This document shows positions 10,707 through 19,351 of a stretch of 64,000 bases of DNA, piece by piece. The stretch spans positions 124,001-188,000 of the forward strand of contig CANLEE010000001.1 in NCBI GenBank assembly GCA_947489585.1, written 5' to 3'. Every line of letters begins with the position of its first letter. The stretch's first letter is position 1. The stretch comes from an uncultured Psychroserpens sp. (GTDB taxonomy: Bacteria; Bacteroidota; Bacteroidia; Flavobacteriales; Flavobacteriaceae). The notes under the pieces were generated by a model. The model did no database searches. It was not told the DNA's origin and saw only the letters and a program-made list of their open reading frames with translations. Made by a program: the position numbers and the translations under genes.

Positions 10707-10851
10707 CTTATATTTCTTTTTTTGCGAAATGATTAAAAGAAATAATGACCAACTAAATCGTAATTAATGTTAATTAAGTGGTCATACAGCTAATTTATTT
10801 TGCAGAACCGTAAAAAGTAAGTAGTTTTGATAGTATCAATTTAAAATTAAA

Positions 10852-11280
10852 ATGATGAAAAATTTAGTGATAATTTTATGTGTAGCATTCTTAAGTATAG
10901 GAGTTTATGCTCAAGAAAAAGTAGCGAAAATTGAATTTAAAACAGATGTAATTGATTACGGAACCATTGAAAAAGGTGCTGATGGCGTAAGAGTATTTGA
11001 ATTTACAAATACGGGTAATGCACCACTTATTATATCTAAAGTTAAGTCAACTTGTGGATGTACTGTTCCCAAAAAACCAAAAGGACCTATTTTACCTGGT
11101 GAAACTGGAGTTATAGAAGTAAAGTATGATACTAATCGAGTTAATCCTATTAGAAAGACTATTACAGTAACATCTAATGCAGATACGCCTACAGTAGCGC
11201 TTAAAATTAAAGGGTTAGTTATTGACCCAAGTAAAACAAGTGTTTTAGAAAAGAAAGATAAAAGTGTAATGGAGCAATAA
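10852..11280 (+). CDS. Secreted DUF1573-family protein
   Basis: A 142-residue exported protein. The signal peptide (MKNLVIILCVAFLSIGVYAQ) ends near residue 21. One DUF1573 immunoglobulin-like domain follows (DYGTIEKGADGVRVFEFTN, STCGCTVP, VKYDTNR). The CGCTVPKKP motif is the hallmark of this family, which is very common in Bacteroidota. The molecular function is not known. Two ATGs are adjacent at the start, and the second gives the cleaner signal peptide. It is monocistronic, ending at a strong hairpin shared with the convergent neighbour. Confidence 0.88.
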   Translation: MMKNLVIILCVAFLSIGVYAQEKVAKIEFKTDVIDYGTIEKGADGVRVFEFTNTGNAPLIISKVKSTCGCTVPKKPKGPILPGETGVIEVKYDTNRVNPIRKTITVTSNADTPTVALKIKGLVIDPSKTSVLEKKDKSVMEQ

Positions 11281-11305
11281 AACGACATTACTTACTTAAA
11301 CTAAT

Positions 11306-11335
11306 AAAGAACTCTCTATTTAGGGAGTTCTTTTT
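11306..11335. terminator. Bidirectional terminator, DUF1573 gene and aspartyl-protease gene
   Basis: A 12-bp stem (11306-11317 with 11322-11333, one G-T wobble) with a 4-nt loop, flanked by A- and T-rich runs. The stop codon of the minus-strand gene lies in the stem. Confidence 0.8.
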
Positions 11336-12671
11336 GTTTAAAGACATCTTCTAACCTAAACTCAAAGAGTATAACTTCTTCATTTCTCTCAACCCTCAAT
11401 CGTATGAGTTTACCAATATCATTTTTAAAGTATTCCATTATTCTTTGAAGGCTCAGTTCGTGTGTTTTCTTACCATTAACAGAAATGATTTCATCCCCAA
11501 TCATTAACCCTGATTTTTCTGCAGGTGATCCTTTTCTTAATTCAACAATAGAATATGAAGGCTTCAATATAAATTTATAATGCGTGCTTAACTCAACTTT
11601 TGTTTCTCTTCCACCACTGTTACCATAACCTATTTGGCCTCTATCTTCTTTTTCCTTAACGACTCGAGTACCCGTTTGCTCTATAACAATTCCACTTCTA
11701 TTATAATAAAATGGGGTTTTAAAATTTCCATTTCTCTTTAAAGTTATTTTAGCATTACTATAGTCGACAATAAGATTAAATCGCTTTAATATCTCTCCTG
11801 AAACACTACCATTTCTATTCTTAATTCTTCTAGCGGTACTAATCGACGATGAATCAGGGAAAGCGACATTTACATCTTTTAATTCGAAACTTTTCAGCTT
11901 AAATGTTTTCACTTTAGATCGCTTACCATAAACATTTCCGCTTAAACCTTTTCCTATGAAATCATCAAAATACATATTATTAAAAGGCTGAAGACCTAAT
12001 GACTCATCTTCAAACAACCAAAGCGCATCACTACTACCTGTATCTATCAAAAGTTTAATTGGTATCAAACTAGAATCGACTTTCACCTCAGTTTGCATAT
12101 AAGGCTTGTTATTGTATAGTGAAAGATTAAACACTTCACATTTTCTGCAATTTTTGTAAACATATTTTTCTGGTTTGTGAAGCTTAATATACTTAGATAT
12201 GTAGTTAATCTCTACAATGAAATTTTTAAAAAGATCATATCCAATAATACCATGTACATTCACACCAAGCCTATTGGTGAAATTTATTGAATTATCAAAA
12301 ACCACATAAATATCCTGATTAATGTTGATTGCATTTCCAATTTTAAAAAAGTTATTTCTTGATTTCAATGCCTCAATAGGCTTTCCTCCTTCTCCTAAAC
12401 CTCTTAGATAAATAGTCTCCACATTTTTAATTTGAAGAGAGTCTGTATTGGTAATATTAAATAAAATGGGTTTACTCACTCCTGTATCAAGAATAAATGA
12501 CAACTCAACCCCATTGAGCTCTATAGGAACAACTATAAGATTATTAATAAGTCGAAATCTTATTTTATCACTATCTTTTCGAGGCAGATTAAAATCACCT
12601 TGACCAAATAATGGAAATAGACACGCCACAGTAAGTAGGCATGTAATCAGTATTTTTTTAGATCTAATCAT
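11316..12671 (-). CDS. Secreted aspartyl-protease-like protein with PDZ domain
   Basis: Exported protein of about 451 residues. A signal peptide (MIRSKKILITCLLTVACLFPLFGQ) precedes two retropepsin-like lobes, each with a DTG triad: ILDTG at 62-64 and LIDTGSSDALW at 210-212. HGIIGYDLF closes the first lobe and SGEILKRF belongs to the second. A PDZ domain occupies about residues 360-440 (GSPAEKSGLMIGDEIISVNGKK). The family is annotated as aspartyl protease/PDZ; substrates are unknown. I start at ATG 12671 rather than the GTG at 12722, because a near-consensus -7 box (AAGATTTG, 12698-12691) lies between them and the ATG gives a normal signal peptide. Two DTG motifs in one chain suggest an internal pseudo-dimer. 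Confidence 0.85.
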   Translation of the reverse strand: MIRSKKILITCLLTVACLFPLFGQGDFNLPRKDSDKIRFRLINNLIVVPIELNGVELSFILDTGVSKPILFNITNTDSLQIKNVETIYLRGLGEGGKPIEALKSRNNFFKIGNAININQDIYVVFDNSINFTNRLGVNVHGIIGYDLFKNFIVEINYISKYIKLHKPEKYVYKNCRKCEVFNLSLYNNKPYMQTEVKVDSSLIPIKLLIDTGSSDALWLFEDESLGLQPFNNMYFDDFIGKGLSGNVYGKRSKVKTFKLKSFELKDVNVAFPDSSSISTARRIKNRNGSVSGEILKRFNLIVDYSNAKITLKRNGNFKTPFYYNRSGIVIEQTGTRVVKEKEDRGQIGYGNSGGRETKVELSTHYKFILKPSYSIVELRKGSPAEKSGLMIGDEIISVNGKKTHELSLQRIMEYFKNDIGKLIRLRVERNEEVILFEFRLEDVFKQKELPK

Positions 12672-12780
12672 AAGTATTAGTAACAAGTTACAAATCTTTG
12701 TCACATGTAAAGTTTTTAACACTATTTTTTAAATAAAATTTAAGATAATTTTCAGAACTTTACAATCTAAACATTCAAAC

Positions 12781-13971
12781 ATGCCAACAATTTCTAAGAA
12801 AGGAGTTTCAATGCCAGAATCTCCAATTCGTAAATTAGTTCCCTATGCTGAAAAAGCGGAGAAAGCTGGAAAAAGTATCTACTATTTAAATATTGGTCAG
12901 CCAGATATTAAAACACCAAAAGTAGCTTTACAAGCTATAAAAGATAACGATATTGAGGTATTATCGTATTCAAGATCTGAAGGATCTGAGCCTTACAGGC
13001 AAAAAATAGCTAAGTATTATGCAACAAATGACATACATGTTAATCATGATGATATTATTGTAACCACAGGAGGAAGTGAGGCTTTGTTATTTGCCTTCGG
13101 AAGTATTATGGATACTGATGATGAAGTCATTATCCCTGAACCATTTTATGCTAATTACAATGGGTTTTCAACGGCTTCTGGTGTTAAAGTTGTTCCAGTA
13201 ATTTCTAAAATTGAAAATAATTTTGCATTACCTCCAATTGAAGAGTTTGAGAAATTAATCACACCAAAAACCAAAGCCATACTTATTTGCAACCCTGGAA
13301 ATCCAACAGGTTATCTTTATTCAAAAGAAGAAATCAAAAAACTTGCAGCAATTGTAAAAAAGCATGATTTATTTTTAATTGCAGATGAAGTATACCGAGA
13401 GTTTGCCTACGATGGAGCAACACATTATTCCATTCTTCAAGAAGAAGGTTTAGAGGATTATGCTATCGTTATTGATTCGGTATCTAAGCGCTATAGTATG
13501 TGTGGCGCACGAATTGGTTGCTTGGTATCACAAAATAAAGCCGTTATAAAAACAGCTTTAAAGTTTGCCCAAGCACGCTTAAGTCCGCCAACTTTAGCGC
13601 AAATAGCAAGTGAAGCTGCCTTAGATACACCACAACGTTATTTTGATGACGTAATTGAAGAATATGTTGAACGCAGAAATGTTTTGATAAAAGAACTCAA
13701 CACCATTGAAGGCGTACAGGTTGCCAATCCTAAAGGCGCATTTTATTGTATTGCTCAGCTTCCTATTAAAAATTCTGATGCTTTTGCGCAATGGTTACTT
13801 GAATCTTTTGACATAGATGGTGAAACGGTTATGGTCGCTCCTGCAGCAGGTTTTTATAGTACTCCAGGTGTGGGTTTAAACCAAATTCGTATTGCTTACG
13901 TTCTAAATACTGAAAGCCTTATAAAAGCTGTACATATTTTAAAAGAAGCATTAAAAATATATAAAGACTAG
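12781..13971 (+). CDS. Pyridoxal-phosphate aminotransferase, class I/II (aspartate aminotransferase-like)
   Basis: Fold-type I aminotransferase of 396 residues. It shows YLNIGQPDI at the N-terminal substrate loop, TTGGSEALLFAFG at the phosphate-binding region, LICNPGNPTGY, IADEVYREF, and the PLP lysine in SVSKRYSMCGARIG. The C-terminal arginine region is IRIAYVL. Proteins of this type transfer amino groups between aspartate, aromatic or other amino acids and 2-oxoglutarate, and sequence alone does not give the exact substrate. It overlaps murB by one base (TAGTG). No perfect -7 box is seen. Confidence 0.9.
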   Translation: MPTISKKGVSMPESPIRKLVPYAEKAEKAGKSIYYLNIGQPDIKTPKVALQAIKDNDIEVLSYSRSEGSEPYRQKIAKYYATNDIHVNHDDIIVTTGGSEALLFAFGSIMDTDDEVIIPEPFYANYNGFSTASGVKVVPVISKIENNFALPPIEEFEKLITPKTKAILICNPGNPTGYLYSKEEIKKLAAIVKKHDLFLIADEVYREFAYDGATHYSILQEEGLEDYAIVIDSVSKRYSMCGARIGCLVSQNKAVIKTALKFAQARLSPPTLAQIASEAALDTPQRYFDDVIEEYVERRNVLIKELNTIEGVQVANPKGAFYCIAQLPIKNSDAFAQWLLESFDIDGETVMVAPAAGFYSTPGVGLNQIRIAYVLNTESLIKAVHILKEALKIYKD

Positions 13972-14984
13972 TGCAAATTCAAAACAACATATCTTTAAAA
14001 CCCTTCAATACTTTCGGAATTGATATCAAGGCAAAACACTTTATATCGATCACTTCAGTTGATGAATTAAAAGCTGTTTTTTCTTCGGAAGACTTCCCAA
14101 AAAAATTCATCTTAGGCGGTGGAAGTAATATGTTGCTAACAAAAGATATTGATGCTTTGGTTATTCATTTGAATATAAAAGGGAAACAAATTCTTTCAAA
14201 AACAGATACTGAGGTTATAATTGAAAGTCAAGCAGGAGAAAATTGGCATGAATTTGTACTTTGGACACTAGAAAATGATTTTGGAGGCTTAGAAAATTTA
14301 TCGCTTATTCCAGGAAATGTTGGCACAAGTCCTATCCAAAATATTGGCGCCTATGGTGTGGAATTAAAAGACACGTTTCTCTCATGTAAAGCATTGAATC
14401 TTGAAACCTTAGACATAGAAACGTTTACCAACTCAGAATGTGAGTTTGATTATCGAAATTCTATATTTAAACAACGCGCTAAAGGCAAATATATTATTAC
14501 GAGTGTTGTCTTTAAATTAAGTATCAATGACCATAAATTACATACTAATTATGGTGCCATTACTTCAGAACTAGAACACATGAAGATTGAGCACCCTACA
14601 ATTCAAGATGTATCAAAAGCAGTAATTGCTATTCGTGAAAGTAAGCTTCCAAATCCTAAAGAAATTGGAAATTCAGGAAGTTTTTTTAAAAACCCTATTA
14701 TATCAAAAGATGCTTTTTTAAAACTACAAGACAACTTTCCAGATGCGCCACATTATACAATTTCAGAAACCGAAATAAAAGTTCCTGCTGGTTGGCTTAT
14801 AGAACATGCTGGTTTTAAAGGCAAAAGTTTTGGTAATTATGGTGTACATAAAAAACAAGCTTTAGTATTGGTAAACTATGGAGGAGCAAAAGGGAGTGAT
14901 ATTCTAGCCCTTTCTCAACTTATTCAAAAAACCGTTGCTCGCATTTTTGATATCAAGATAGAAGCCGAAGTCAATATTATATAA
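13971..14984 (+). CDS. murB: UDP-N-acetylmuramate dehydrogenase MurB (GTG start)
   Basis: FAD enzyme of 337 residues that reduces UDP-GlcNAc-enolpyruvate to UDP-MurNAc for peptidoglycan. The FAD-binding stretch FILGGGSNMLL, the NLSLIPGNVGTSPIQNIGAYG block, the YRNSIFK motif and the catalytic-serine region IGNSGSFFKNP are present, and LIEHAGFKGKSFGNYGVH lies near the end. This is the longer MurB class (type I). The start is GTG, sharing its G with the upstream TAG stop, so translation is probably coupled to the aminotransferase. Confidence 0.95.
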   Translation: MQIQNNISLKPFNTFGIDIKAKHFISITSVDELKAVFSSEDFPKKFILGGGSNMLLTKDIDALVIHLNIKGKQILSKTDTEVIIESQAGENWHEFVLWTLENDFGGLENLSLIPGNVGTSPIQNIGAYGVELKDTFLSCKALNLETLDIETFTNSECEFDYRNSIFKQRAKGKYIITSVVFKLSINDHKLHTNYGAITSELEHMKIEHPTIQDVSKAVIAIRESKLPNPKEIGNSGSFFKNPIISKDAFLKLQDNFPDAPHYTISETEIKVPAGWLIEHAGFKGKSFGNYGVHKKQALVLVNYGGAKGSDILALSQLIQKTVARIFDIKIEAEVNII

Positions 14985-14991
14985 ATAAAAA

Positions 14992-15011
14992 AGCCTCAAA
15001 TTAATGAGGCT
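14992..15011. terminator. Hairpin after murB
   Basis: Perfect 7-bp stem AGCCTCA/TGAGGCT with a 6-nt loop. It lacks a good T-run on the plus strand, so its strength as a murB terminator is uncertain. The following 215 bp to the sigma gene are AT-rich and hold nothing else I recognise. Confidence 0.5.
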
Positions 15012-15225
15012 AATATTTACTACAGAATAGTTTTTGAAAATGCTATTAATCAATTTTCTTTTAGGAAGAAAAAATTCTATTCCACAGAAATTATATGATA
15101 ATGGATTAAATTCCGTTTTAGTATTAATTTACTAATTTTACTGTCTTAATCTTATATACGAATGAAATGTGTTTTTTGGACGTCTTAAAATTCATTTTTT
15201 TATATAAAATTCTAATTTTAATTTT

Positions 15226-15765
15226 TTGAGCACTTCTTTAGAACAACAAATAGTCGAATTACTCGCAAAAGGCGACCAAAAAGCATTAGATCTTCTCTAT
15301 GAAAATTATGCTGACAGCCTCTATGGAGTTATATTAAAAGTGACTATCAATGAAGAGTTAGCTCAAGATGCTTTACAAGAGACCTTTGTAAAGGTTTGGA
15401 AAAATGCAAAAAAATACGATTCCAAAAAGGCAAAATTGTTTACATGGTTGTTTAGAATTGCAAAAAATACAGCCATTGATAAACTAAGAAGTTTTAACAA
15501 TAGATTCGAAAAAGAAGTCCAAATCGATAAATCTAACGTATATATCTTACCAACAGCGAGTTTAAATCAAGATGTTATAGATTTAAAAACGCATGTTGCA
15601 AGGTTGGATGAGAAGTACCAAATAGTCTTGAAAGCTTTGTTTTTTGAGGGCATGACCCAACAAGAAGCCAGTGATGAACTAGAGATTCCGTTAGGTACGA
15701 TTAAGTCCCGATTAAAAATTGGATTACGAGAACTTAGAAAGGTCTATAATCCAGAAATAAATTAA
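15226..15765 (+). CDS. ECF RNA polymerase sigma factor (TTG start)
   Basis: Sigma-70 family ECF factor of 179 residues. Region 2 has ALDLLYENYADSLYGVI and the QDALQETFVKVWKN core-binding motif. Region 4 has FFEGMTQQEASDELEIPLGTIKSRL, the helix-turn-helix for -35 recognition. It is followed 4 bp later by its anti-sigma gene, the usual pairing. The start is TTG: an in-frame TAA lies just upstream at 15205, no ATG occurs before region 2, and the next methionine is in region 4. The regulon and the inducing signal cannot be read from the sequence. Confidence 0.92.
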   Translation: MSTSLEQQIVELLAKGDQKALDLLYENYADSLYGVILKVTINEELAQDALQETFVKVWKNAKKYDSKKAKLFTWLFRIAKNTAIDKLRSFNNRFEKEVQIDKSNVYILPTASLNQDVIDLKTHVARLDEKYQIVLKALFFEGMTQQEASDELEIPLGTIKSRLKIGLRELRKVYNPEIN

Positions 15766-15769
15766 ACAA

Positions 15770-16564
15770 ATGGAAAAAAAATTACATACTTTTTTTCAAT
15801 CTGGTTTACTTGATAAGTATATACTGGATGAAACTTCTGCTTCAGAAAGCCTGAAAGTAGAGCATTATATTGAGACCTATCCAGAAGTGGAAAGCGAATA
15901 TTTAAGGTTACAAGATAACCTTCACATATTGGCCAAAGCTGATGCTGTTGAAGCTCCTAAATTTATTTTAGATCATATCAAAGATGAATTAAAAGAAGAA
16001 GCAGTTCCTGTGATTACCTTAGACAGACCTAAGCGTAGAACACCATGGTATAGCATTGCCGCAAGTATCGCTGCACTTGTTTTTGCCGGTGGATACTACA
16101 TGAAAAATGAGCAAAACAAAGCTTTACTTCAAGAGAACCAAGTAGTCGTTGAAGAAATTTTCGATCTTAGAAGTGATATTGAAGACAACAACAATAAACT
16201 TGACAATTTAATGCGTCAATTTATGAAACTCAATAATCCTGAAACAGAAAAATATGTTTTAAGAGGTAATGAGCGAGCTAAAGAATTGAAAACTGTAGCT
16301 TATATCAATGCTGTTGAAAAAACATCTATGATTGATGTAGTCTCTTTACCACAGTTATCTGAAGACCAATTTGTGCACGTTTGGGCAGAAATGGAAGACC
16401 ATTTTGTTAGTCTTGGTATTATTGATCCTTCTGAAAAAAACATGCAATCTTTACCTTATATGGAAGATGCATTAGGTATCAGCCTTACAATTGGGCCAAA
16501 AGAAGATACTAAAAACGCAGACAATGCTGTAGCTGAAATTGCTTTAAAAGGTAAAAATAATTAA
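15770..16564 (+). CDS. Membrane anti-sigma factor (RskA-type)
   Basis: A 264-residue bitopic protein. The cytoplasmic N-terminal part (residues 1-85, SGLLDKYILDETSASES) resembles zinc-less anti-sigma domains. A membrane helix follows at about 92-110 (WYSIAASIAALVFAGGYYM), then a periplasmic coiled-coil stretch (residues 113-150) and a C-terminal RskA-like beta domain with QFVHVWAEMEDHFVSLGIID. It should hold the upstream sigma factor inactive at the membrane until a signal, possibly by regulated proteolysis. No HxxxCxxC zinc motif is present. It ends at a perfect palindromic terminator. Confidence 0.87.
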   Translation: MEKKLHTFFQSGLLDKYILDETSASESLKVEHYIETYPEVESEYLRLQDNLHILAKADAVEAPKFILDHIKDELKEEAVPVITLDRPKRRTPWYSIAASIAALVFAGGYYMKNEQNKALLQENQVVVEEIFDLRSDIEDNNNKLDNLMRQFMKLNNPETEKYVLRGNERAKELKTVAYINAVEKTSMIDVVSLPQLSEDQFVHVWAEMEDHFVSLGIIDPSEKNMQSLPYMEDALGISLTIGPKEDTKNADNAVAEIALKGKNN

Positions 16565-16576
16565 TAGTAACATACT

Positions 16577-16626
16577 TAAATATAAAAGCCGCTTTTGAAA
16601 ATTTTCAAAAGCGGCTTTTATATTTA
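16577..16626. terminator. 50-nt perfect palindrome between anti-sigma and aqpZ genes
   Basis: Two 25-nt arms (16577-16601 and 16602-16626) are exact reverse complements with no spacer. The core is AAAAGCCGCTTTTGAAAA and its complement. It lies 12 bp after the anti-sigma stop and 20 bp before the aqpZ stop, so it serves both convergent genes. The T-rich outer arms supply the U-tract in each direction. Confidence 0.85.
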
Positions 16627-16646
16627 TAAGAAAAATTAAAATCTAT

Positions 16647-17333
16647 CTATTCTTTATCAAAAAATGCTTTGTGAATAAATCCTGCTACAATGGCACCCGC
16701 AATTGGAGCAAGCCAAAATAACCATAATTGAGCTGTAAATTCTCCTCCAGCAAAAAGCGCCTGACTAGTAGAACGTGCAGGGTTTACTGATGTGTTTGAA
16801 ATTGGAATACTAATTAAGTGTATTAGTGTTAATCCAAGACCAATCGCAATTGGAGCAAATCCTTTTGGAGCTCTAGCATTTGTACTTCCTAAAATAATCA
16901 ATAAGAAAAACATCGTCAATAAGAACTCTGCGACTAAAACAGACATCATGCTATAACCATCAGGCGAATGTTCTCCATAGCCATTAGATGCAAAGCCTCC
17001 AATATCAATAAAATCAGATTTTCCAGTTAAAATCAAATATAATGCTCCTGCAGCAACACAAGCACCAATGACTTGCACAACTATATAGCCAATTAAATCT
17101 TTAGCTGGAAATTTCCCTGCTGCCCACAATCCTAATGATACTGCAGGATTAAAGTGGCCACCCGAGATATGCCCAACTGCATAAGCCATAGTTAATACGG
17201 TTAAACCGAATGCTAATGCAACACCGGCAAATCCAATTCCTAATTCCGGAAAAGCAGCAGCAAAAACCGCACTACCACAACCTCCAAATACAAGCCAAAA
17301 TGTTCCGAAGAACTCTGCTAATAATTTTTTCAT
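16647..17333 (-). CDS. aqpZ: Aquaporin Z
   Basis: Six-helix water channel of 228 residues. Both NPA boxes are intact: [11 protein letters not shown] (62-64) and [10 protein letters not shown] (184-186). The aromatic/arginine selectivity filter fits AqpZ rather than glycerol facilitators: Phe42, His172, Thr181 and Arg187. It therefore most likely conducts water only and helps with osmotic balance in the inner membrane. It is monocistronic and divergent from the small four-cysteine gene. The 156-bp upstream region shows no perfect -7 box. Confidence 0.95.
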   Translation of the reverse strand: MKKLLAEFFGTFWLVFGGCGSAVFAAAFPELGIGFAGVALAFGLTVLTMAYAVGHISGGHFNPAVSLGLWAAGKFPAKDLIGYIVVQVIGACVAAGALYLILTGKSDFIDIGGFASNGYGEHSPDGYSMMSVLVAEFLLTMFFLLIILGSTNARAPKGFAPIAIGLGLTLIHLISIPISNTSVNPARSTSQALFAGGEFTAQLWLFWLAPIAGAIVAGFIHKAFFDKE

Positions 17334-17465
17334 AATAATTAATATTAGTTAGTTAAAAATTTAATTTATTAACTTTTAGACACTTAAACAAATCATTAAG
17401 TCACAAATATTAAAGCATATCAAATATTACAATAGAGATTAGTAATAAAAAACATTCAAAATCTT

Positions 17466-17473
17466 TATCTTTG
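17466..17473 (+). promoter_or_regulatory. -7 box TATCTTTG upstream of the four-cysteine peptide gene
   Basis: Exact TAnnTTTG 16 nt before ATG 17490. No TTTG at -33 is obvious. Confidence 0.55.
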
Positions 17474-17489
17474 CATAAAATTCATCTTA

Positions 17490-17693
17490 ATGAAACTAGT
17501 ACTTATAACATTATTGCTTTTAGGTCTTGGCGTTGCAGGAATTGCCATAAAAATATGGGCTAAAAAAGACGGCAAATTCGCGGGTACTTGCGCTAGTCAA
17601 AATCCTATGCTTAATAAAGATGGTGATGCATGTGGTTTCTGTGGAAAAACGCCCGATCAATTCGAAAATTGCAACGAACCTGAACACTCTTAA
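17490..17693 (+). CDS. Small membrane-anchored four-cysteine protein
   Basis: A 67-residue protein with one N-terminal hydrophobic segment (residues 2-21) and then a short soluble tail with four cysteines, C34, C48, C51 and C61 (TCASQNP, ACGFCGKTP, ENC). The C-x2-C plus flanking cysteines could bind a metal or form disulfides. Similar short proteins are annotated only as membrane or secreted proteins in Flavobacteriaceae, and I know of no function. It has its own -7 box and lies 6 bp upstream of a glycosyltransferase, so it is probably first in that transcript. Confidence 0.8.
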   Translation: MKLVLITLLLLGLGVAGIAIKIWAKKDGKFAGTCASQNPMLNKDGDACGFCGKTPDQFENCNEPEHS

Positions 17694-17699
17694 TCGTTG

Positions 17700-18812
17700 A
17701 TGCTAATTTTTGAAATTCTTTTCTACACTTTTATAGTAATTATTGGCATTCAACTTATTTATTACGGAATTATTTTCGGAAAGTTTGCTGCTTACAAGCT
17801 TAAAAAAGCTACACCGAAAAACATCGGCATTTCTATAATTATTTGTGCAAAAAATGAAGCTAGCAACTTAGCTCAAAATATTCCACTCATCTTAGAGCAA
17901 AATTATAAAACGTTTGAATTGGTGTTAATCAACGATAATTCTTCAGACGAGACTCTAGAAGTTATAGAAGGGTTTAAAAAACAGCATCACAATATCAAAA
18001 TTGTTGATGTCAAACCTGTAGAGAAGTTTTGGGGAAACAAAAAATACGCACTTACACTAGGTATTAAAGTCGCTACATATGACTTCCTCTTATTTACAGA
18101 TGCCGATTGTAAACCGCTTTCTAAACAGTGGATTTCTGAAATGAGTAGTCATTTTACAAACCAAAAATCTATTGTTATTGGCTATGGTGCTTACAAAAAA
18201 GTTAAAGGCTCTCTTTTAAACCTACTCATTAGGTTTGAAACTTTTATGACTGCCCTTCAGTATTTGTCTTATGCAAAAATAGGATTACCATATATGGCAG
18301 TTGGTAGAAATCTTGCTTACAAAAAAGCACAATTTTTTGAAGCCAATGGCTTTATGAATCATATGGATATCATGTCTGGTGATGATGATCTTTTTATAAA
18401 TCAAGTAGCAACTAAAACTAATGTCTCTCTGTGTGTTTCTAAAGAAAGTTTCACAGAATCTATTCCAAAGACAACATTCAAATCTTGGATACTTCAAAAA
18501 CGACGACATATAAGTTCTGCAAATCACTATAAGCCAAAACATAAATTTTTATTAGCACTTTTTTATGTGTCACAAATCTTATTTTGGGTTTTAGCAATCA
18601 CATTATTGGTTGTCTTATATCAGTGGGAAATTGTTGTTGCATTGATTGCTGTTCGATTTATTATTCAATATACAAACCTATATTTTGCATCAAAAAAACT
18701 TAATGAAACTGGGCTCTTATTTTTTCTTCCGTTTTTAGAAATCCTTTTAATTACTTTACAATTCTTTATATTTATAAAAAATCTCATATCAAAACCACAA
18801 TATTGGAAGTAA
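17700..18812 (+). CDS. Family 2 glycosyltransferase, membrane-bound
   Basis: A 370-residue GT-A enzyme. An N-terminal helix (residues 4-24) anchors it. The nucleotide-sugar domain shows SIIICAKNEASNLAQN, the LINDNSSDET stretch, the DxD motif in FTDADCKP, and SGDDDLFINQ as the acceptor/catalytic region, with QKRRHIS replacing the QxxRW motif. Two or three C-terminal helices follow (residues about 280-365). It probably transfers a sugar to a lipid or polysaccharide at the inner membrane; donor and acceptor are unknown. I use ATG 17700 instead of the adjacent TTG at 17697. Its end overlaps the next gene by 10 nt. Confidence 0.88.
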   Translation: MLIFEILFYTFIVIIGIQLIYYGIIFGKFAAYKLKKATPKNIGISIIICAKNEASNLAQNIPLILEQNYKTFELVLINDNSSDETLEVIEGFKKQHHNIKIVDVKPVEKFWGNKKYALTLGIKVATYDFLLFTDADCKPLSKQWISEMSSHFTNQKSIVIGYGAYKKVKGSLLNLLIRFETFMTALQYLSYAKIGLPYMAVGRNLAYKKAQFFEANGFMNHMDIMSGDDDLFINQVATKTNVSLCVSKESFTESIPKTTFKSWILQKRRHISSANHYKPKHKFLLALFYVSQILFWVLAITLLVVLYQWEIVVALIAVRFIIQYTNLYFASKKLNETGLLFFLPFLEILLITLQFFIFIKNLISKPQYWK

Positions 18813-19351
18813 AAGACGCGATCGAAAAAGCAAAACAAAATGATCAAATTGCTTTTAATTTTCTATTAGATACCTTTTGGAATAACGTATACGGGTTCCA
18901 ATTAAAGCGTACTGAAAATGAAAACGATGCTGAGGATATAACCATACAAACTTTTTCAAAAGCGTTTGATAAAATACATACTTATAAAGATACTTATGAA
19001 TTTAAAACGTGGTTGATTACCATTTCTAAAAATATTCACATTGACTTGATAAGAAAACAAAAATCGACCATTTCTAGTCGATCAAATAGTGAAGAAGATG
19101 ATAACTACTATACAATTATTGACGAATCACCATCACCAGAAGACAAGTTAATTACAGAACAAAACTTAGCAAAATTACTTCGCGACATAAAAAAACTAAA
19201 ACCTCATTATCAGGAAGTTATAAACCTAAGATACTTTCAAGAGTTGAGTTATAAAGAAATTTCTAAGCATTTAAATGAGCCTATGAATAATATTAAGGTG
19301 AAACTTTTAAGAGCAAAAAAGCTACTAGCAGAGATTATTAAAAAAGAATAA
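18803..19351 (+). CDS. ECF-type sigma-70 family RNA polymerase sigma factor (TTG start)
   Basis: A 182-residue ECF sigma factor. Region 2 contains AFNFLLDTFWNNVYGF and AEDITIQTFSKAFDKI. Region 4 contains VINLRYFQELSYKEISKHLN, the helix-turn-helix. The start is TTG at 18803, inside the end of the glycosyltransferase gene. There is no ATG upstream in frame and the next internal methionine is far downstream. Unlike the sigma gene at 15226, no anti-sigma gene follows. The next gene is a transporter that overlaps its stop by one base. Control may be through translational coupling with the upstream gene. Confidence 0.9.
   Translation: MEVKDAIEKAKQNDQIAFNFLLDTFWNNVYGFQLKRTENENDAEDITIQTFSKAFDKIHTYKDTYEFKTWLITISKNIHIDLIRKQKSTISSRSNSEEDDNYYTIIDESPSPEDKLITEQNLAKLLRDIKKLKPHYQEVINLRYFQELSYKEISKHLNEPMNNIKVKLLRAKKLLAEIIKKE

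Noticed and set aside
17403..17429. Near-direct repeat CAAATATTA x2 upstream of aqpZ
   Set aside because: Short, AT-rich and without a promoter or known binding-site match.
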